Source: Porites lutea (Eukaryota; Cnidaria; Anthozoa; Scleractinia; Poritidae). Taken from it: a stretch of 64,000 nt of DNA. The notes under the pieces were generated by a model. That model had not been told where the DNA came from. It did not search any database and was given only the letters and a program-made list of their open reading frames with translations. The stretch covers positions 10,375,281-10,439,280 of the forward strand of contig NC_133204.1 in the NCBI RefSeq assembly GCF_958299795.1, read 5' to 3'. This document shows positions 34,601 through 46,547 of the stretch, one piece after another. Numbering within the stretch: position 1 is the first letter of the stretch; the number at the start of each line of letters is the position of its first letter. A program made the translations under genes and the position numbers.

Positions 34601-36343
34601 GGTTAATGCTCATTATACAAACGTTTTTTTTTAATTAATTTCAAAGTTTACACTTACAAAAACGTGCAAGTGTTGCAAGTAACAACAACAACGTGTACAA
34701 GTTCATAAATACAGCCAAAGAAAACAGCTGTATTAGGTTTTTTTGTGAATTTTGAGTTTTAGTCTTCATTTTGTTTAAAAAAGCAGGAGCTCATGGGGCA
34801 TGGGCTCCTGAAAAAAGTTAATTTCCATTTTATTTTCTCGGAAAAATTAATTTTCCAGGGAAAATGCCACTAAAATGTTCGAATTATGCTCAATGCTTTT
34901 GCCTCACTAAAATGCTCGAAAAAATGCTAGCATAATGTACAAAAGCCTACTTCAAATTAGATTTAAACATCTAATTTGAAGCCAATCAGAACAGTACTAT
35001 ATCAAACGCATTGTTTCTGAGTCAATTTACATTTAAACGCCCTCTTCTTGCGACAGACTTACAGAGATTATACGGAAAAAACATAATCTCAGGCTAGCTT
35101 GGTATTTGGTAGTACAGCTAAAATGTCTTCTTCCAAAACTGTCGCGAAACGAGTAATGACTCAGTAGTTCTTATTTTTTGTGGCAACCTTTTAGTTTCTG
35201 GATAGTATCAGTGAAGTTTACCGTAGTAGCACTTTTTCACAGAATACCGGGCAGAGCTTTATTCTCGTTTGGAAACCAAGAGACAGAAACTTTTACTTAC
35301 GGGAAGCACGTCCGTCAACAAGGAAGTCCAAGGAAAATGCAGTTTTGAGGTAATGTAATCATTTGATTAATCTTGGTGGTGCTGTGTCAGAAACAGGGAC
35401 TTATGGACAAGCCCAACGATGTATTTGGCATAATGAAAACATCGGTCGTTAAAAAGGTTTTGTCTTGTCTAGAATTACTTAATACGTGAGATTATATTTT
35501 TTTAAGTTGTCTTTACCCATGAAAAAAACGAGGGAAAGGATTGTAACTTGGAAATTAGGCTAATTTTCAAAGTTTAAGTTGTGTTATTATGTTTAAGACA
35601 AATCGCTGAAAAGGGTATTACTAACCTTTTACGTATTTTAATAGAACTGAAACTAGGGCTGACTTGCGTTGTTTAGTGACATGTTTAACTGCCCCTTTTT
35701 GGAGGGAGGGGGGTGGGGGGGGAGGCCACTCCAGCCTATAAGCTATATCGTCACCTAATTTTCAAGCAGTTCAGGTGATGAAAGTTTTAATTGAGAAAAT
35801 AGAAGAGAGTATTAATTTTGTTAAACGAAGTCAAACAGCAGTCGAGTGAGACGACGTTGCCAAAGGAACAGATAATTGTAGACTTGTGTTAATACTCCTC
35901 CAACGTTTTTGCAATGGTACTTCGAAACAGATCGTCTGTTAAGATTTTGTTGGTCTTGTATCGCATAACTTGTTCGTTTGTTTTTTGTCTTTCTTATCCC
36001 ACAGCGTCCCGTAAGTTTAAAGGTTCAACTACCAAGAATACCAAACACGGAAAGCATCGTCAAAAGAAGCCCCGGGCAAAGATCGAAAGAGGCCGCTACG
36101 GGAAGATCCAAACCAGTCATCCGAAGATCACCCAATCCGCAACCGCAGGCTGTAAAACCCCAGCTAGCTCAAGCTAAAGTATTACAAAGTCTTCTTCGCA
36201 GATTCCCCAGCGCCCTGGCTGAAATAAACAAACGTCTTATCTCACAGAATCTGTTATGGTTCACAATTAACGATCGCACGAACACTCAGCGACTGGAAAT
36301 TCCCAAACGAAATGTTTGGAGAGAGTTTTCGGAAACTGTTTAA
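31681..36343 (+). CDS. UPF0547-like zinc-ribbon gene G, four exons, intact, longest copy
   Basis: Plus-strand coding exons: 31681-31716 (36 nt, MQQLQCIACNLT), 33644-33731 (88), 35243-35349 (107) and 36005-36343 (339), totalling 570 nt for 189 aa. Donors are GTAAGT, GTAAGT and GTAATG; phases 0/1/0. The zinc ribbon has three extra residues and reads DGCCSCGHVFTEKK, so C6, C9 and then C22, C23, C25. Exon 3 gives EYRAELYSRLETKRQK. Exon 4 has a basic linker and RRFPSALAEINKRLISQN, then about 25 extra C-terminal residues (DRTNTQRLEIPKRNVWREF) absent from the other copies. Introns 1 and 2 are stuffed with inverted-repeat elements. The promoter has two near-CREs instead of a perfect one. Confidence 0.85.
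32400..32970. mobile_element. MITE-like element in gene G intron 1 with central YY1-type hairpin
   Basis: The left end CAATAGGCCACTTGCACTAA and the right end, reversed, CAATAGGCCATTTGCACTAA match; arms continue (GAGGTCACGTGAC / GACGTCATGTGAC). In the centre, 32588-32637 is a perfect hairpin of GGCCGCCATGTTGGAGGGCA and its reverse complement. 571 bp, non-coding. Confidence 0.65.
32981..33546. mobile_element. Inverted-repeat element with internal tandem units, gene G intron 1
   Basis: The left end (GGGTGGCTAGGAAACGAAGA then CCTAGGACCTAAGACCC) pairs with the right end (GGGTGGGTAGAAGACGAAGA, reversed). Two internal copies of a roughly 190-bp unit share CCCTGGTCAAATTTATT. It abuts the preceding element with about 10 bp between. 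Confidence 0.55.
34220..34249 (+). ncRNA. Hammerhead-ribozyme-like core (CTGATGA-stem-GAAA)
   Basis: CTGATGA, then A, then GACTGG-TATTGG-CCAGTC (a perfect 6-bp stem), then GAAAT. This has the order of the hammerhead core with one extra A before stem II. Such cores are known in terminal repeats of Penelope-like retroelements. Stems I and III are not clearly formed here, so it may be an inactive relic. Lies in gene G intron 2. Confidence 0.4.
34492..34949. mobile_element. MITE-like element in gene G intron 2
   Basis: The left end TAGGCTTTTGTACATTATGC and the right end, reversed, TAGGCTTTTGTACATTATGC are identical. The inside repeats 'actaaaatgctc'. 458 bp, non-coding. Confidence 0.7.
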
Positions 36344-38939
36344 CTTACTTCTGTTACAGAGTGGTCAAAAAAAAGAAAAACAAACAAACAAATCTTAAAT
36401 CTTTAACCGTCATTTGTTGAGTAATTAAATCGTCATTGAAAAATGGTACTTTTCCGGCATAATTATAAACTTGCAGAGTAGTCATTCCGATATTATAATT
36501 ATGAACTCATCTGGCAATTGACAGTTCTAAATCACCGGCCATTTTTCAATGTTTTTTCATACTTACAAAACACTCTATTTTGTAATCACGGAAACATTTA
36601 CAAGCAGGAAAAACAAAAACGCATTTTAAAGCACTTTAGATGTACATTATTTGAAAGTTAGAAAGTACCTCAGTAGCCTTGTGATGCAACAGAGCCGTTT
36701 CTCTAACCTTTTATTTGGAATGTGCATAATATTATATAAGTAAATAAAACTTTTCAGCTTTGTGTGAGTATCGTCTAGAATATCCAAAAATGCGATAAAA
36801 TAACTTGGGACTTTGGCTTGCCTGATCCGGTGTATCACAGCCTCCGGCCTCGTTTGTTTAGTTTTGTAGCAAGTCTTGTGACAGATGTTGGTCCTTTTGT
36901 AGAGCAGCTGCCACACTGTTTATGAGCTATGAGGTAATTTGTTCTATCTATTCCTATTACGAAAGCGATTTAAGGACGTTTTGTGTGCCCCCGATAAACT
37001 CGTCGGTTTTGTTTTGGCCTTAAAACGGTCTCATTTTTCAGGTTTGGGCCTTAAATAGGGCATCAGCCGAGTTTCGTTTAACCCGTCCTTAACCCCCCCC
37101 CCCCAGGGGGGGGGGGGCTTTTGTTCTTCTCCGACATCGAACGTGAGGGTGCCCTCTGCCTTCATGCTCAAAATAAAAACGCGTAAGAGCCCTGAGCAAT
37201 ATGCCGCCAAATCGCCTCAAGAAATGTCTCTCGCTAATCGTTTTCTCAGTAGTGTTTGGTAACATATGGCAAACATGTATCTCGATGAACTCGTCGAGTT
37301 AACTCAACAACACCAAAAGCTTTATTTGCATGACCATAAAGGAATTACAGTATTGCAAAAGCTATTAGTCTAAATTTAAGTACTAATTCAACTAATTAAC
37401 TCAGTTCATAAAAATATTGAATGTGAGAACGCATTTCACAGGGTACCTGAAAAATGATGGCGATACATGTGAATAAATAAACGTGAAATATGGCTTGAAA
37501 ATGTGCAAAGAGTGTCAATCCCTGCAAAATGAATACTTGATAGTAACGTCAAGCAAACGCATAATGGACATAATACAAAAGATTATTTTATTATTTTTAT
37601 TTTTTGGTGTTTTTTTACATCTTCATTGTCATGAACTCTTTCTAGTTATCGTAAAACCAGCTTTGTAGCTCTCAACATTGTCTTGAAGCTTTGCTTGACC
37701 AGGAAATCAGAGCCTAGAAAAAGTTCACTGGCGAAAAATGTCTACGCATGCTCCGCCATGTTGAATTTACTCTATGTCACGTGGTCGCCTATCGACCAGT
37801 CAGACATTTTTCGCCAATGGGGATTTAGCTCAAAGCTACAACACATTCGTACTTTCCGCGGACTACTCCTGGCTTGATCCGGAAGAAACGCTTCACGTAA
37901 AAGCAACAACAGCTATGGCTGTGAATGCCAAGGCCTAATAGTAGACTATTTAATCTAAACCAGATTTGGGCGCTTTTAATGTGGTGCCGCTGTGTTAGAC
38001 CGGTCAGTTACGACTTTCGAGCGATTTTTTAAGTCTACAAACGTTCCTTATTTTACTGAAGGGCTCGCCGCGATTCTCTACGTTTCATGGCTGGGCGCAC
38101 GGGTTATGATGTGCTTGTCCGTGGCATCTTTATGTTAAAGGGGCAAAGAGAAAGCATTGTCATACTTTTTGTACGCCATCTTTGGTATCCTTTAAATATC
38201 TACAACAATTTTTAACCTTGTTTACGGTGATTTCCTTTAATTTATACCCTGCAAATTTCTACGGGCTCCCTTTGATTGGCCAATTTAAATTACGTCTCAA
38301 CTCTGAGGTGAGGAGAATCGCGGGCGCATCGAAACCTCTACGGCTTGAGGCCGACATGGAGCACAACTTTAAGGCCACATTCGCACGTTACTGGTCAAAT
38401 ATTTGATCGCTAGAAAATTCGTCTGTTCGTTCACACGTAACCACTGTAACAGTTCCGCCAAATATTTAGACGCCTAACCGTTAAAAAATTTAAACGGGAA
38501 AATCGAGCTCAAAAATTTAGGACAAAAATTTTTGTGAATATCATGAAGGTCTAGCTGATTTTTGTACAACAAAGGCATAAATACGTGGTCAATGTTTTTC
38601 AGCCGGTCCAACATTCGTCCTGTGCCGTGTGAAAGTAGCCTGAAACTGATAAAAATGTAAATTAAGTACTGAAACACCTCCATAGCACTGTAATAAGTAC
38701 TAAAACACCTCCACTGCACCACTGTGGTTGTCAAAAGTATGCTGTTGAGAAACATGGTGACTGATGATGACTATGCCGTGGCTGTACCGGTTCTTGAACT
38801 CAGGGAGCAGATGTAATTAAATAGAATGAATTAATAGTTATTGTCAGTAAGTACAGCAGAATATAACTAGTCATTCCTGCAAATGTCCGCAGTTCTCACA
38901 CCTGTTCCAGTCTGGTGTCGGCGGCCGGATGTACTTAGT
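36344..38939. other. Intergenic region between genes G and H (convergent 3' ends)
   Basis: About 2.6 kb. Holds facing poly-C/poly-G runs near 37091-37120 and AT-rich DNA. No recognisable gene or exon of the family. Confidence 0.5.
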
Positions 38940-41900
38940 TTAACTGCTTAATTTCCACACTAGATTCTGGAAGTGAATCTTTTTGTTAATTTCCTCAAGA
39001 GCTTTGGAAAACCTGCGCATTTCTTCAGTTGAGACCGTTCTTCTGTCTTGCAAGCTCGAGTACTTCATGTATGGTGTCTTGGCAGGTTTCTTTTTTGTTG
39101 GATACAGCCCCTCCACCCGCCGCTGAAACAGTCGGCTTTTCTTTGACACCTTGGCTGGCGCTGCTATGGAAGCAGCTGGCTCGTCGACGACCTTTTCATA
39201 ATCCGAAAATCAACTTAATTAGAGGAAGCATTCAGTCAGTCAGACCATGATTTTTAACCATTAAGTCAGTAAGACAATCACATAGCAAGAAGTTAGAAAA
39301 AAAGTTAATTGAACAAACTTTAGAACTCAGGCACAATCAATCACTGTGACATCTGCCAGCCAAAAGGTTAGAATTACTTACTTGTTGTATCAGGAATTTA
39401 ACAAGTGCAATTTGCTTTATGTTATATTTTCCAAGACAAAGCATTCATAAATATTTTCTAAAAGCACACAAATATAAATACTATATTGAATTTGACGATC
39501 AGCCAGCTCCAGTTGCAGATAGGTCTCCCATTCATTGGCATTGCAGTCAATCAGTTCGTATGTGTGCCATTTTCTTAGTGCAAAGCTGATTCAGTCTATC
39601 AGTCCACTGGATAGCCTCCTAGCCCTCCTACGCAGAGGTACATGTCCCATCAACGATCCTTGCGCCACCGAGCTAAGAGAACCTCTCAGATCCGAGAGAA
39701 CCTCGATCAATCCGAGAGGGTGGGGGTTGGGGGGCGGGGGGGGGGCTACTCAACAAAGTTTTATACGGGCAGGCTCGTTAGATATCTGAGTTAGATATCA
39801 TTTTTCCCTTGTTGATACTTTAGCTTATTCGACCTCCCTGTCATTTTTTTAGTTTACTAACCTTTTCGCCCACTTCCTTGCTTTTATAATTGTCGGCATT
39901 GTTGTTTTGGTCTACCGTTTGATCTCCATTACATGGCGTATTTTCTTTTGACAACTTCTCCATGCGTTTGTTTTCTAATCTCCAGTACAACTCTGCTCGA
40001 TATTCTAGAAACCAAAAAAATCGTAAAACTGACTTAAAACACGTGATGCAAAATATATTTAGCCTGCGTGGCAGGCGCAAAAAGGAAAGGGGGAGGGGGA
40101 GGGAGAAAAGCACGAAAGAGGGAAAAGGGAAAGGAGCGCCTGCTCTAAGAGCCGGGGTTTTTGTAATCGGCCCACCATTTTCTCAACTAATCCGATAATG
40201 TCACTGTCAATACGTGACCAATTACAAGTACGGGGCTTCTCAGCATGGTCCGAACTTAATTACTTTGTTTACCGGAAATTGTCAAGTTGAGACGCTTTTA
40301 TCAAGTGATATCATAATCGAGCGAAATGAAACATTTTTACTGTTCTTGCTCCCGCAGCAAACACGACCGACATAGACTACTAGCAGTCTCTCATTTTTTT
40401 TACTGCTCGCAGTCTACGACAAAGAATCATCAGTTTCGTGTGAATACACAAGACCTTTTATCTTACAACCTCATGAAGCACTGTGATCAGGGGCACCCAA
40501 CGAGGATATAGTTCAAAACCACTTAACACAGCATTGTTGAACGTAGTTTAGTGTTTAAACGGTAGATATAGGCATATTTTTATTCCCTAAAAACTTTTCA
40601 TCTGTTCGGATTTCCTAGCTGAAAGTCTATTGATCCGAAAATTATAGGAATAAAAACTTAGCTTCTCGAAAATTTCAGCCAGGAAAAGGCTCCCGAAAAT
40701 TCTAGGTGGCGTTTTTTAGGGTCAAAATCCCTTAAAAATGGGCAATTATACCATTTTGTAGGTGTTCGAAAATCCTGGGAGAGGCAGGCAAGCAAGAAAT
40801 TTTACAACAACTAATCCGAAAATTCTAGATCTCAAATCGTCGTCCGAACAGATATTTTCCGAAAATTGCCGTTGGGTGCCCCTGTGTGATGGTCACAAAG
40901 AACAGAACACTGGCCAGCCTGAGACGCGAATAATGAAAGTAAAGGAGAATTATAAACAATTGTCAAAACGCTCAACGGATAGTCTTTATCAAAGCTTCAT
41001 CTCTCTCTTAGCAAACCATTTAAAACTCCACTCAAGACGGTATATGTTTTTGCGGAAAAGGAAGTCTTTTGAATATCGGCATTGCAGATGTCTGGCAAGA
41101 ATCGCAATCGCTTTGAATCGCTGCTCGGTGTATGGACAAATCCAGTAAACAAAACCTCCTGAGCATCTCTGCCTGCTAACAAGCTGTTACAGTCGGTGTT
41201 AGTTCGAGTTTTAACGTGAAGTTGCTACATGATTGGAGTAATTTTGATCTTCCAAAGCTTATGCCAGTAGAACACATTTTCTTGATGCCTTCGTCATGTT
41301 TGTCTCTCACACTAATACACGCTAGGATACACGTCAATAAGTTAATCATTACGGCTCAGCCAATCAGGAATTTGCGGACGCCAGCGTCCGCAGAAATGAA
41401 TAAAAGGGGGTTCTTATAGCAGGCGTCCCTTCCCCTCTCTCCCCTACCCCCGTCCCTTTTTCCCTATCCCCTACCCCTTTCGACGCCTGCTAGGCAGGCT
41501 AAATATATTTAAAGTTGAAGCACGAGAGAAATGTCTAAAGAGCGTTTACACATGACGTCACGGCGGCCATATTGGTGTTCCAAAACAATGAAACGGCGGC
41601 CATGTTAGTTTACCAAGACAATTCTATGGGTGTTTTAATTTTTCTGTCAGAAATCAGCATAGCTGCTGGTCACGTGAGTGAAAACGCTCCGTACCCTGTG
41701 ATATCGAGTCTGACCTGAAAATCTTTTTCCTGCTATTTGCTTCACATCCTCAAACACGTGACCACATTCGCACGTTTTGCTTGACTTAGGAACCTAATAA
41801 GATGATATAGAGACGTCAGAAATGAATACAGTCACATGAGAAAGAGGCCAATATTCAAATAAGCTTGGTCATAAAAAAGATTGATGATATGACCAGAAGT

Positions 41901-44900
41901 ATTTTTTCAATGCGGGCAACCAGTCTACCTGAACTTCCCTCAAAGCTTTACCTTGTTCGCTGGCAGCGCTTTCGGGACTGGCCATGTGACAAACAAGTAG
42001 ACACATTCAAAATACCGGCCCCACTGAAATGTTGCATTACTCAACCTTAAGTTATGAAACGATGATTTAAAGAAATAAACAACAGACAATACTCATTAAG
42101 GAAGTATATGGCATACTGTTCGATTAAGGCAGGTTTTTTGAAAATGAAGACAAGCTCCCCGAAACTCGTGGCTAGTTTGGAGTCGCTAGAAAGAAGGATT
42201 TGATTAGTATGTATCGAGGCGCTCTTGTTAGCGACTTGGTAACATTTTGGTCTACTTTAACAAATAAGCGAAGAATTTTAAACTGCTCGATAGATATTTT
42301 TAAAAATTTGAGATTCTCGAGATTAACCGTCGTTTTATATGACCTTTGAGTTTCAAGATTATTGATTTATTGCAAGAGAGTAAAATAAAGGTTACAATTC
42401 GCTACTTTTTGTCAGAAATTTCGTGTTTACATGTGAGAGCCTATCATTATTCAGGGGTATTGTCTCCAAGTTTCATATTTTCGAGGACAACAATAGCTAA
42501 CATTTCTGGACATTTCAAATGCATTGTTAGCTACCGTTGTTCACGTGAAAATGAAACTTAGAGACAATACCCCTGAATAGTTAACACTAAATTGCTGACA
42601 AAAAATTACCCAATTGTTGCCCATATTTTAAGTAATATATCAAACATGAGATGCAGTGTTTCATCACCAGATGAAACACCGAGAAGAGAGTTGAAAATAC
42701 GACGCGCAGCGGAGTATTTTTGACGAACTTCGAGGTGTTTCATCTGGTGATGAAACACTGTGTCGAATGTTTGATATTTCTTCTCAAACAAAATCATTTT
42801 TGAAGGAGAAATTAAGGATGCAAATACTAAGCAGTGTTTCATCCGATTTCCAAACACTCATTAAACATTAATTTCCTTTGTATTTTCTTAATGAATTATT
42901 AATGAGTTTGAGAATGCCTTATAATGATCATAAAACGACGGTTGCGACCTCGAGAATCTCAAATTTTGAAAAAATCTATCTAGCGGTTTAAAAAAAATTT
43001 GCTAATTTGTTAAAGTAGACCAAAATGTGTACGAAACCGCCAACAAGGGCGCCTCGATACATACTAATCAAATCCTTCTTTCTCGCAATCGGCTGGAGCT
43101 ATCTCCATGATCTTTCTCACACGTTTTCAAAAGGACTGAAACTATTATGAGGTGAAATTGCATTTCAAAAGCGCTTCGTTTCCTACAGATAACGGCCGAA
43201 CATCAAGACTGTCCAGTTTTTACCGCAGTATTTCTAACCATAACAACTTAACCCCTAAATATCTCGATAAAGCTGTTATAGATTTCGCTTAAACGTCACG
43301 AACATCGAGGCGGCTATTGAAGGAAAAATCTCCCTTCAACGAGTTTAAAAGAACACTGGGTTCCTATTGCCGAGAAATACGGCTGCAAGTAAAATAGGTA
43401 ATGGCGTCATTACGTTGCTATGAGAACTCCGATGTCATTGCAACCCTGATCATAACAAATTTTGATCTTTATCTAATACAGCTGCGGTGGTAATTTTTTC
43501 AAATCTTTGTTAATGGCGTCGTAGTTTATGCTCAAACTTGGGAGGCATTGATCCTTAAAAACCCTGTCGAGCCACCTTAAGTGACGCAGAGTCGTTAAAA
43601 ATTCGAAACAATCTTCCATAACGGATCGATAGTTGTCGACATTATCCATGTCTCCTGTTAAAAGTTGGGAAGTTGGGAAAACATGACGGCAAGATCACAT
43701 CGTAGGCATCGCCTATTGTTTTGCAATTTATTCAGTGCTAGGTTAAACGTTTTTCTTACGTTTTGGCATTGCCACAGTTTCGCAAAGGCAGCTGTGCTAA
43801 TTAACTCATTTTTTTTCTCTTTCTTTTTGTCGTTAAACGTGATCTTCTACACAAACAATTTAGGGTGATGGCGTTTGTCTTTGCAGCTTTGGAGTGTTGA
43901 AAGGAAGCTTGTGCAAGCCGTTGGCAAGCCTTTCAGACATTAAAAGATCAAAATACCGTATTTATTCGAATAGGCGCCCAACCTCGAATTAGCGCCCACC
44001 TCGAATAAGCACCCATCCTAAAGGCAGAAAAAGTTAATAAGCGCCCACCCCCTCCTCCTCCTCCCAATCAAACTCAAATAAACGCTCACCCCCACCTCAC
44101 CCACTTGAGTGAATAAATTCTAATAAGAGACTTCCCTGAGGACGAAGTTTTCTTCCGAGTATTTTACAGAAACCTTGCTTTGTTACTTCTTCGCGTTTTG
44201 TTAATAGCATTTATTGTTTTGTTGCAAAATAAACATACTTCACTTGCTGAAAATGTTGAAAATTTAATAAGCGCCCAGCCTCTCAAGGTCCAAAAATTTA
44301 ATGAGCGCCCAGGGCCTAGTTGTTCGAACGCCGATTAGCTCTAACCCAGGGTTAAATTTTAACCTCGGTTTCTTTTTCTTTTTATCAAAAGCACTCTCTC
44401 GCATGATTTTCTCTATTCTTTTTAGAGTATCCATTCATCAAATTGTAGGCAAAGAGAATTTCACTGGATTTGTTTTTTAAGCTCTCATATTTGAGTTCAA
44501 ATTTCGCACTAACCCTGGGTTACCCTAACCCAGCTTCGAACAACCCGGCCCAGGGTGGTTCATCGAATAAATACGGTAACTACCGTGAGCCTAAATTCGA
44601 GAATTACGTTTTCACATCAATGACGGTTTCTTAACATTGGCAGTCAGCGCAGTAGACAAAAATGACCAAGTCTCGTTAACAAGTCGGGGCTGGAAAAGGA
44701 TTCGATAAGAAAAGAAGAATAATGGGATGTTCATAATTCTATCATTCCTGCTCGGAAATTTTAGTTATTCCATGCAAGAGAATTCTCTCTTGTTCCATGT
44801 TATAAAATCTTGTTATTCCGGGCAAGGGATATTCTCCCAAAAAGGGCGTTATTCACTTATTCAGGAGACAAAATTTATGTTACTCTTGTTATATTTTTTT

Positions 44901-46380
44901 TCGTCAGTAGCCGGTAAGGTCCTTTCCTCACTATCTGTCGCGTTATCCAGTTATCAGCATTCTTCGGTGCATGAAGAACGAAATAAGTGAAGTGAACAAT
45001 GATCACTCTGAATTGAAACTCTTCAGGGGCCCTTATGACAGCTGGGGACGGCCGTAGTTCGCTCTTAATTTAGTTAACTTCCAGTTTAAGGAGAGCGCCC
45101 CGGAGGGCTTGCTAGTAGGCTTTCTATGGACACATTGCATGCTCCGATTCGCCCAGAGGTACTCGCAAGGAATATCAAGGTTCTGTTCAGCTGTATTAAA
45201 AGGCTACGGTTTTTTTTAAAGCATAGTGGACTTGAATAAAGTTAAAATGTGCATGTAGGCCTTTCTTCGGCGCCAAAACCGAAGGTATGTGGCTAAGGCG
45301 AATAGTTATCGTAAAGTAATTACCTTTTAGAACCTTTTGCTCTTAAAAGGAAAGTTACGCTCTGAGTTTATCCGGCCGGGGCGTACTATGATTCCAACTT
45401 TGGGTGAAATCTTGATAATCGTCACTTTCTGCCTGGTTCTCTATATTAAATTAATCCTACAACGCATCCACAAGTTAACCGCATTCTTGTTAATTCGCGT
45501 TGTTTGGTTGCAAAATAAAAATTTGGAGCTCGTGTTCAGCAATCGGGCCAGCATCCGTACAGCACCAGTGAAGGCACGAACACGTTTCTAGAATCTGGAA
45601 GCTTTATGTTTGCAGTTGAGTCAGGGCCAGAATGATTGCCGCGTAAGGCTCTTTGAAATACTAGCTAAAACACAGATAGGTTATTTTCGACTCTGGACTT
45701 TACCTTTAAGGGGATTAAGCTCATATTAGACAAAAGTTTCGGCCTCTGCTGATAAAAGCTTCGTATTCATACGGATGACCACTTATCATTTACGCTCCCC
45801 GGACGTGACTGCGATCCTCGGCAATCGTTGATTCTTGGCCAAGAGGACACGAGCGATTCGTGATTTTTAAAATGGGCCTCTTTCCTGTTCAATTCAAGAA
45901 ACAGTCTTTGGTTAAAAATACCGGAATTGTACCAAGTCTATGTTGTTTACGCACGACAGCTGTTTGCTTTGCCAGACCATGCGTTTTCTTATCGGTTCTA
46001 AAGTTTCGGGGCGTTTAGTCTCGAAGATGCATAAATTACTCTACCCCAATGTTCATTAGTCTGTATTCTGGTAGAATCAATATCTTTAGCGTGCGAAAAT
46101 TTGTCGCTCTGTCGAGTACGTATATTTGAGAAGCGTACATTTTGTTGTTAAGCTCCAGAGATTCAGTGAAGCGGAAGACTCTCAGATTCAAGACTACCGA
46201 GTTTAAGAAAACATCATTTCGACGCGATGTGAATTAATTTCGCTCGTTTATACCAGACAACAACTAAAGCACATGTATTAAACACAAGCGACATAGAGAA
46301 ATTCACCAGCCAATAATAACACGATTCAGACATGGTCTACTCACCACGGCATTACAAGCTAAGCACTGTTGAACAGACAT
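38940..46380 (-). CDS. UPF0547-like zinc-ribbon gene H, four exons, probably intact
   Basis: Minus-strand exons: 46345-46380 (36 nt, MSVQQCLACNAV), 41715-41793 (79), 39862-40004 (143) and 38940-39191 (252), totalling 510 nt for 169 aa. Phases 0/1/0. Exon 2 gives VPKSSKTCECGHVFEDVKQI; cysteines C6, C9, C20 and C22. Exon 3 (EYRAELYWRLENKRMEK) is the longest of the family, with a polar extension (QTVDQNNNADNYKSKE). Exon 4 contains LYPTKKKPAKTP and ends FSKALEEINKKIHFQNLVW. The exon 2 donor is GTCAGA, and the exon 4 acceptor (ATGAAAAG|GTC) has a poor pyrimidine tract, so that boundary is the weakest part of the model. A CRE lies 160 bp upstream. Introns are long (intron 1 about 4.5 kb) and full of inverted-repeat elements. 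Confidence 0.75.
40488..40884. mobile_element. MITE-like element with CAGGGGCACCCA termini, copy 2
   Basis: The left end CAGGGGCACCCAACG and the right end CGTTGGGTGCCCCTG are exact reverse complements. 397 bp, in gene H intron 2. Same family as 23424-23736. The 128-codon ORF overlapping its right part is not conserved. Confidence 0.65.
42185..43086. mobile_element. 902-bp inverted-repeat element with two nested palindromes, gene H intron 1
   Basis: About 150-bp terminal inverted repeats start GCTAGAAAGAAGGATTTGAT (left) and GCGAGAAAGAAGGATTTGAT (right, reversed) and run to the ACGACGG/CCGTCGT motifs. Inside are two further inverted repeats: 42449-42579 (TATTCAGGGGTATTGTCTCC arms) and 42636-42780 (GTTTCATCACCAGATGAAAC arms). 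No transposase ORF. Confidence 0.7.
43954..44578. mobile_element. Non-autonomous element with TACCGTA termini, copy 3, with insert
   Basis: The left end TACCGTATTTATTCGAATAG and the right end, reversed, TACCGTATTTATTCGATGAA match closely. The inside repeats 'aataagcgccca'. A second element lies inside at 44312-44551. In gene H intron 1. Confidence 0.65.
44312..44551. mobile_element. Nested MITE-like element GGGCCTAGTTGTTCGAA
   Basis: The left end GGGCCTAGTTGTTCGAACGC and the right end, reversed, GGGCCGGGTTGTTCGAAGCT match, followed inward by TAACCCAGGGTTA / TAACCCAGGGTTA. Inserted within 43954-44578. Confidence 0.6.
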
Positions 46381-46539
46381 GATTTAAACGTGTTAAACTC
46401 GTTTGAATCCAACTGAAGCAACCAACTAACGTGGCGGTGTAGCGGAGTACAGCAAAACGTGGTTTCAGGCGTACAAGCTGGCCTTGTTTTGACCCGAATC
46501 AAACCTGCCTTCTGTGCCAAACGGGTAGTAACACAACTA

Positions 46540-46547
46540 TGACGTCA
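46540..46547. promoter_or_regulatory. CRE/ATF palindrome TGACGTCA upstream of gene H
   Basis: Perfect CRE 160 bp upstream of the gene H ATG. Confidence 0.6.

Noticed and set aside
41553-41560. Extra TGACGTCA
   Set aside because: Lies in gene H intron 2 within repeat-like DNA, not in front of a first exon; kept only as background for the CRE count.
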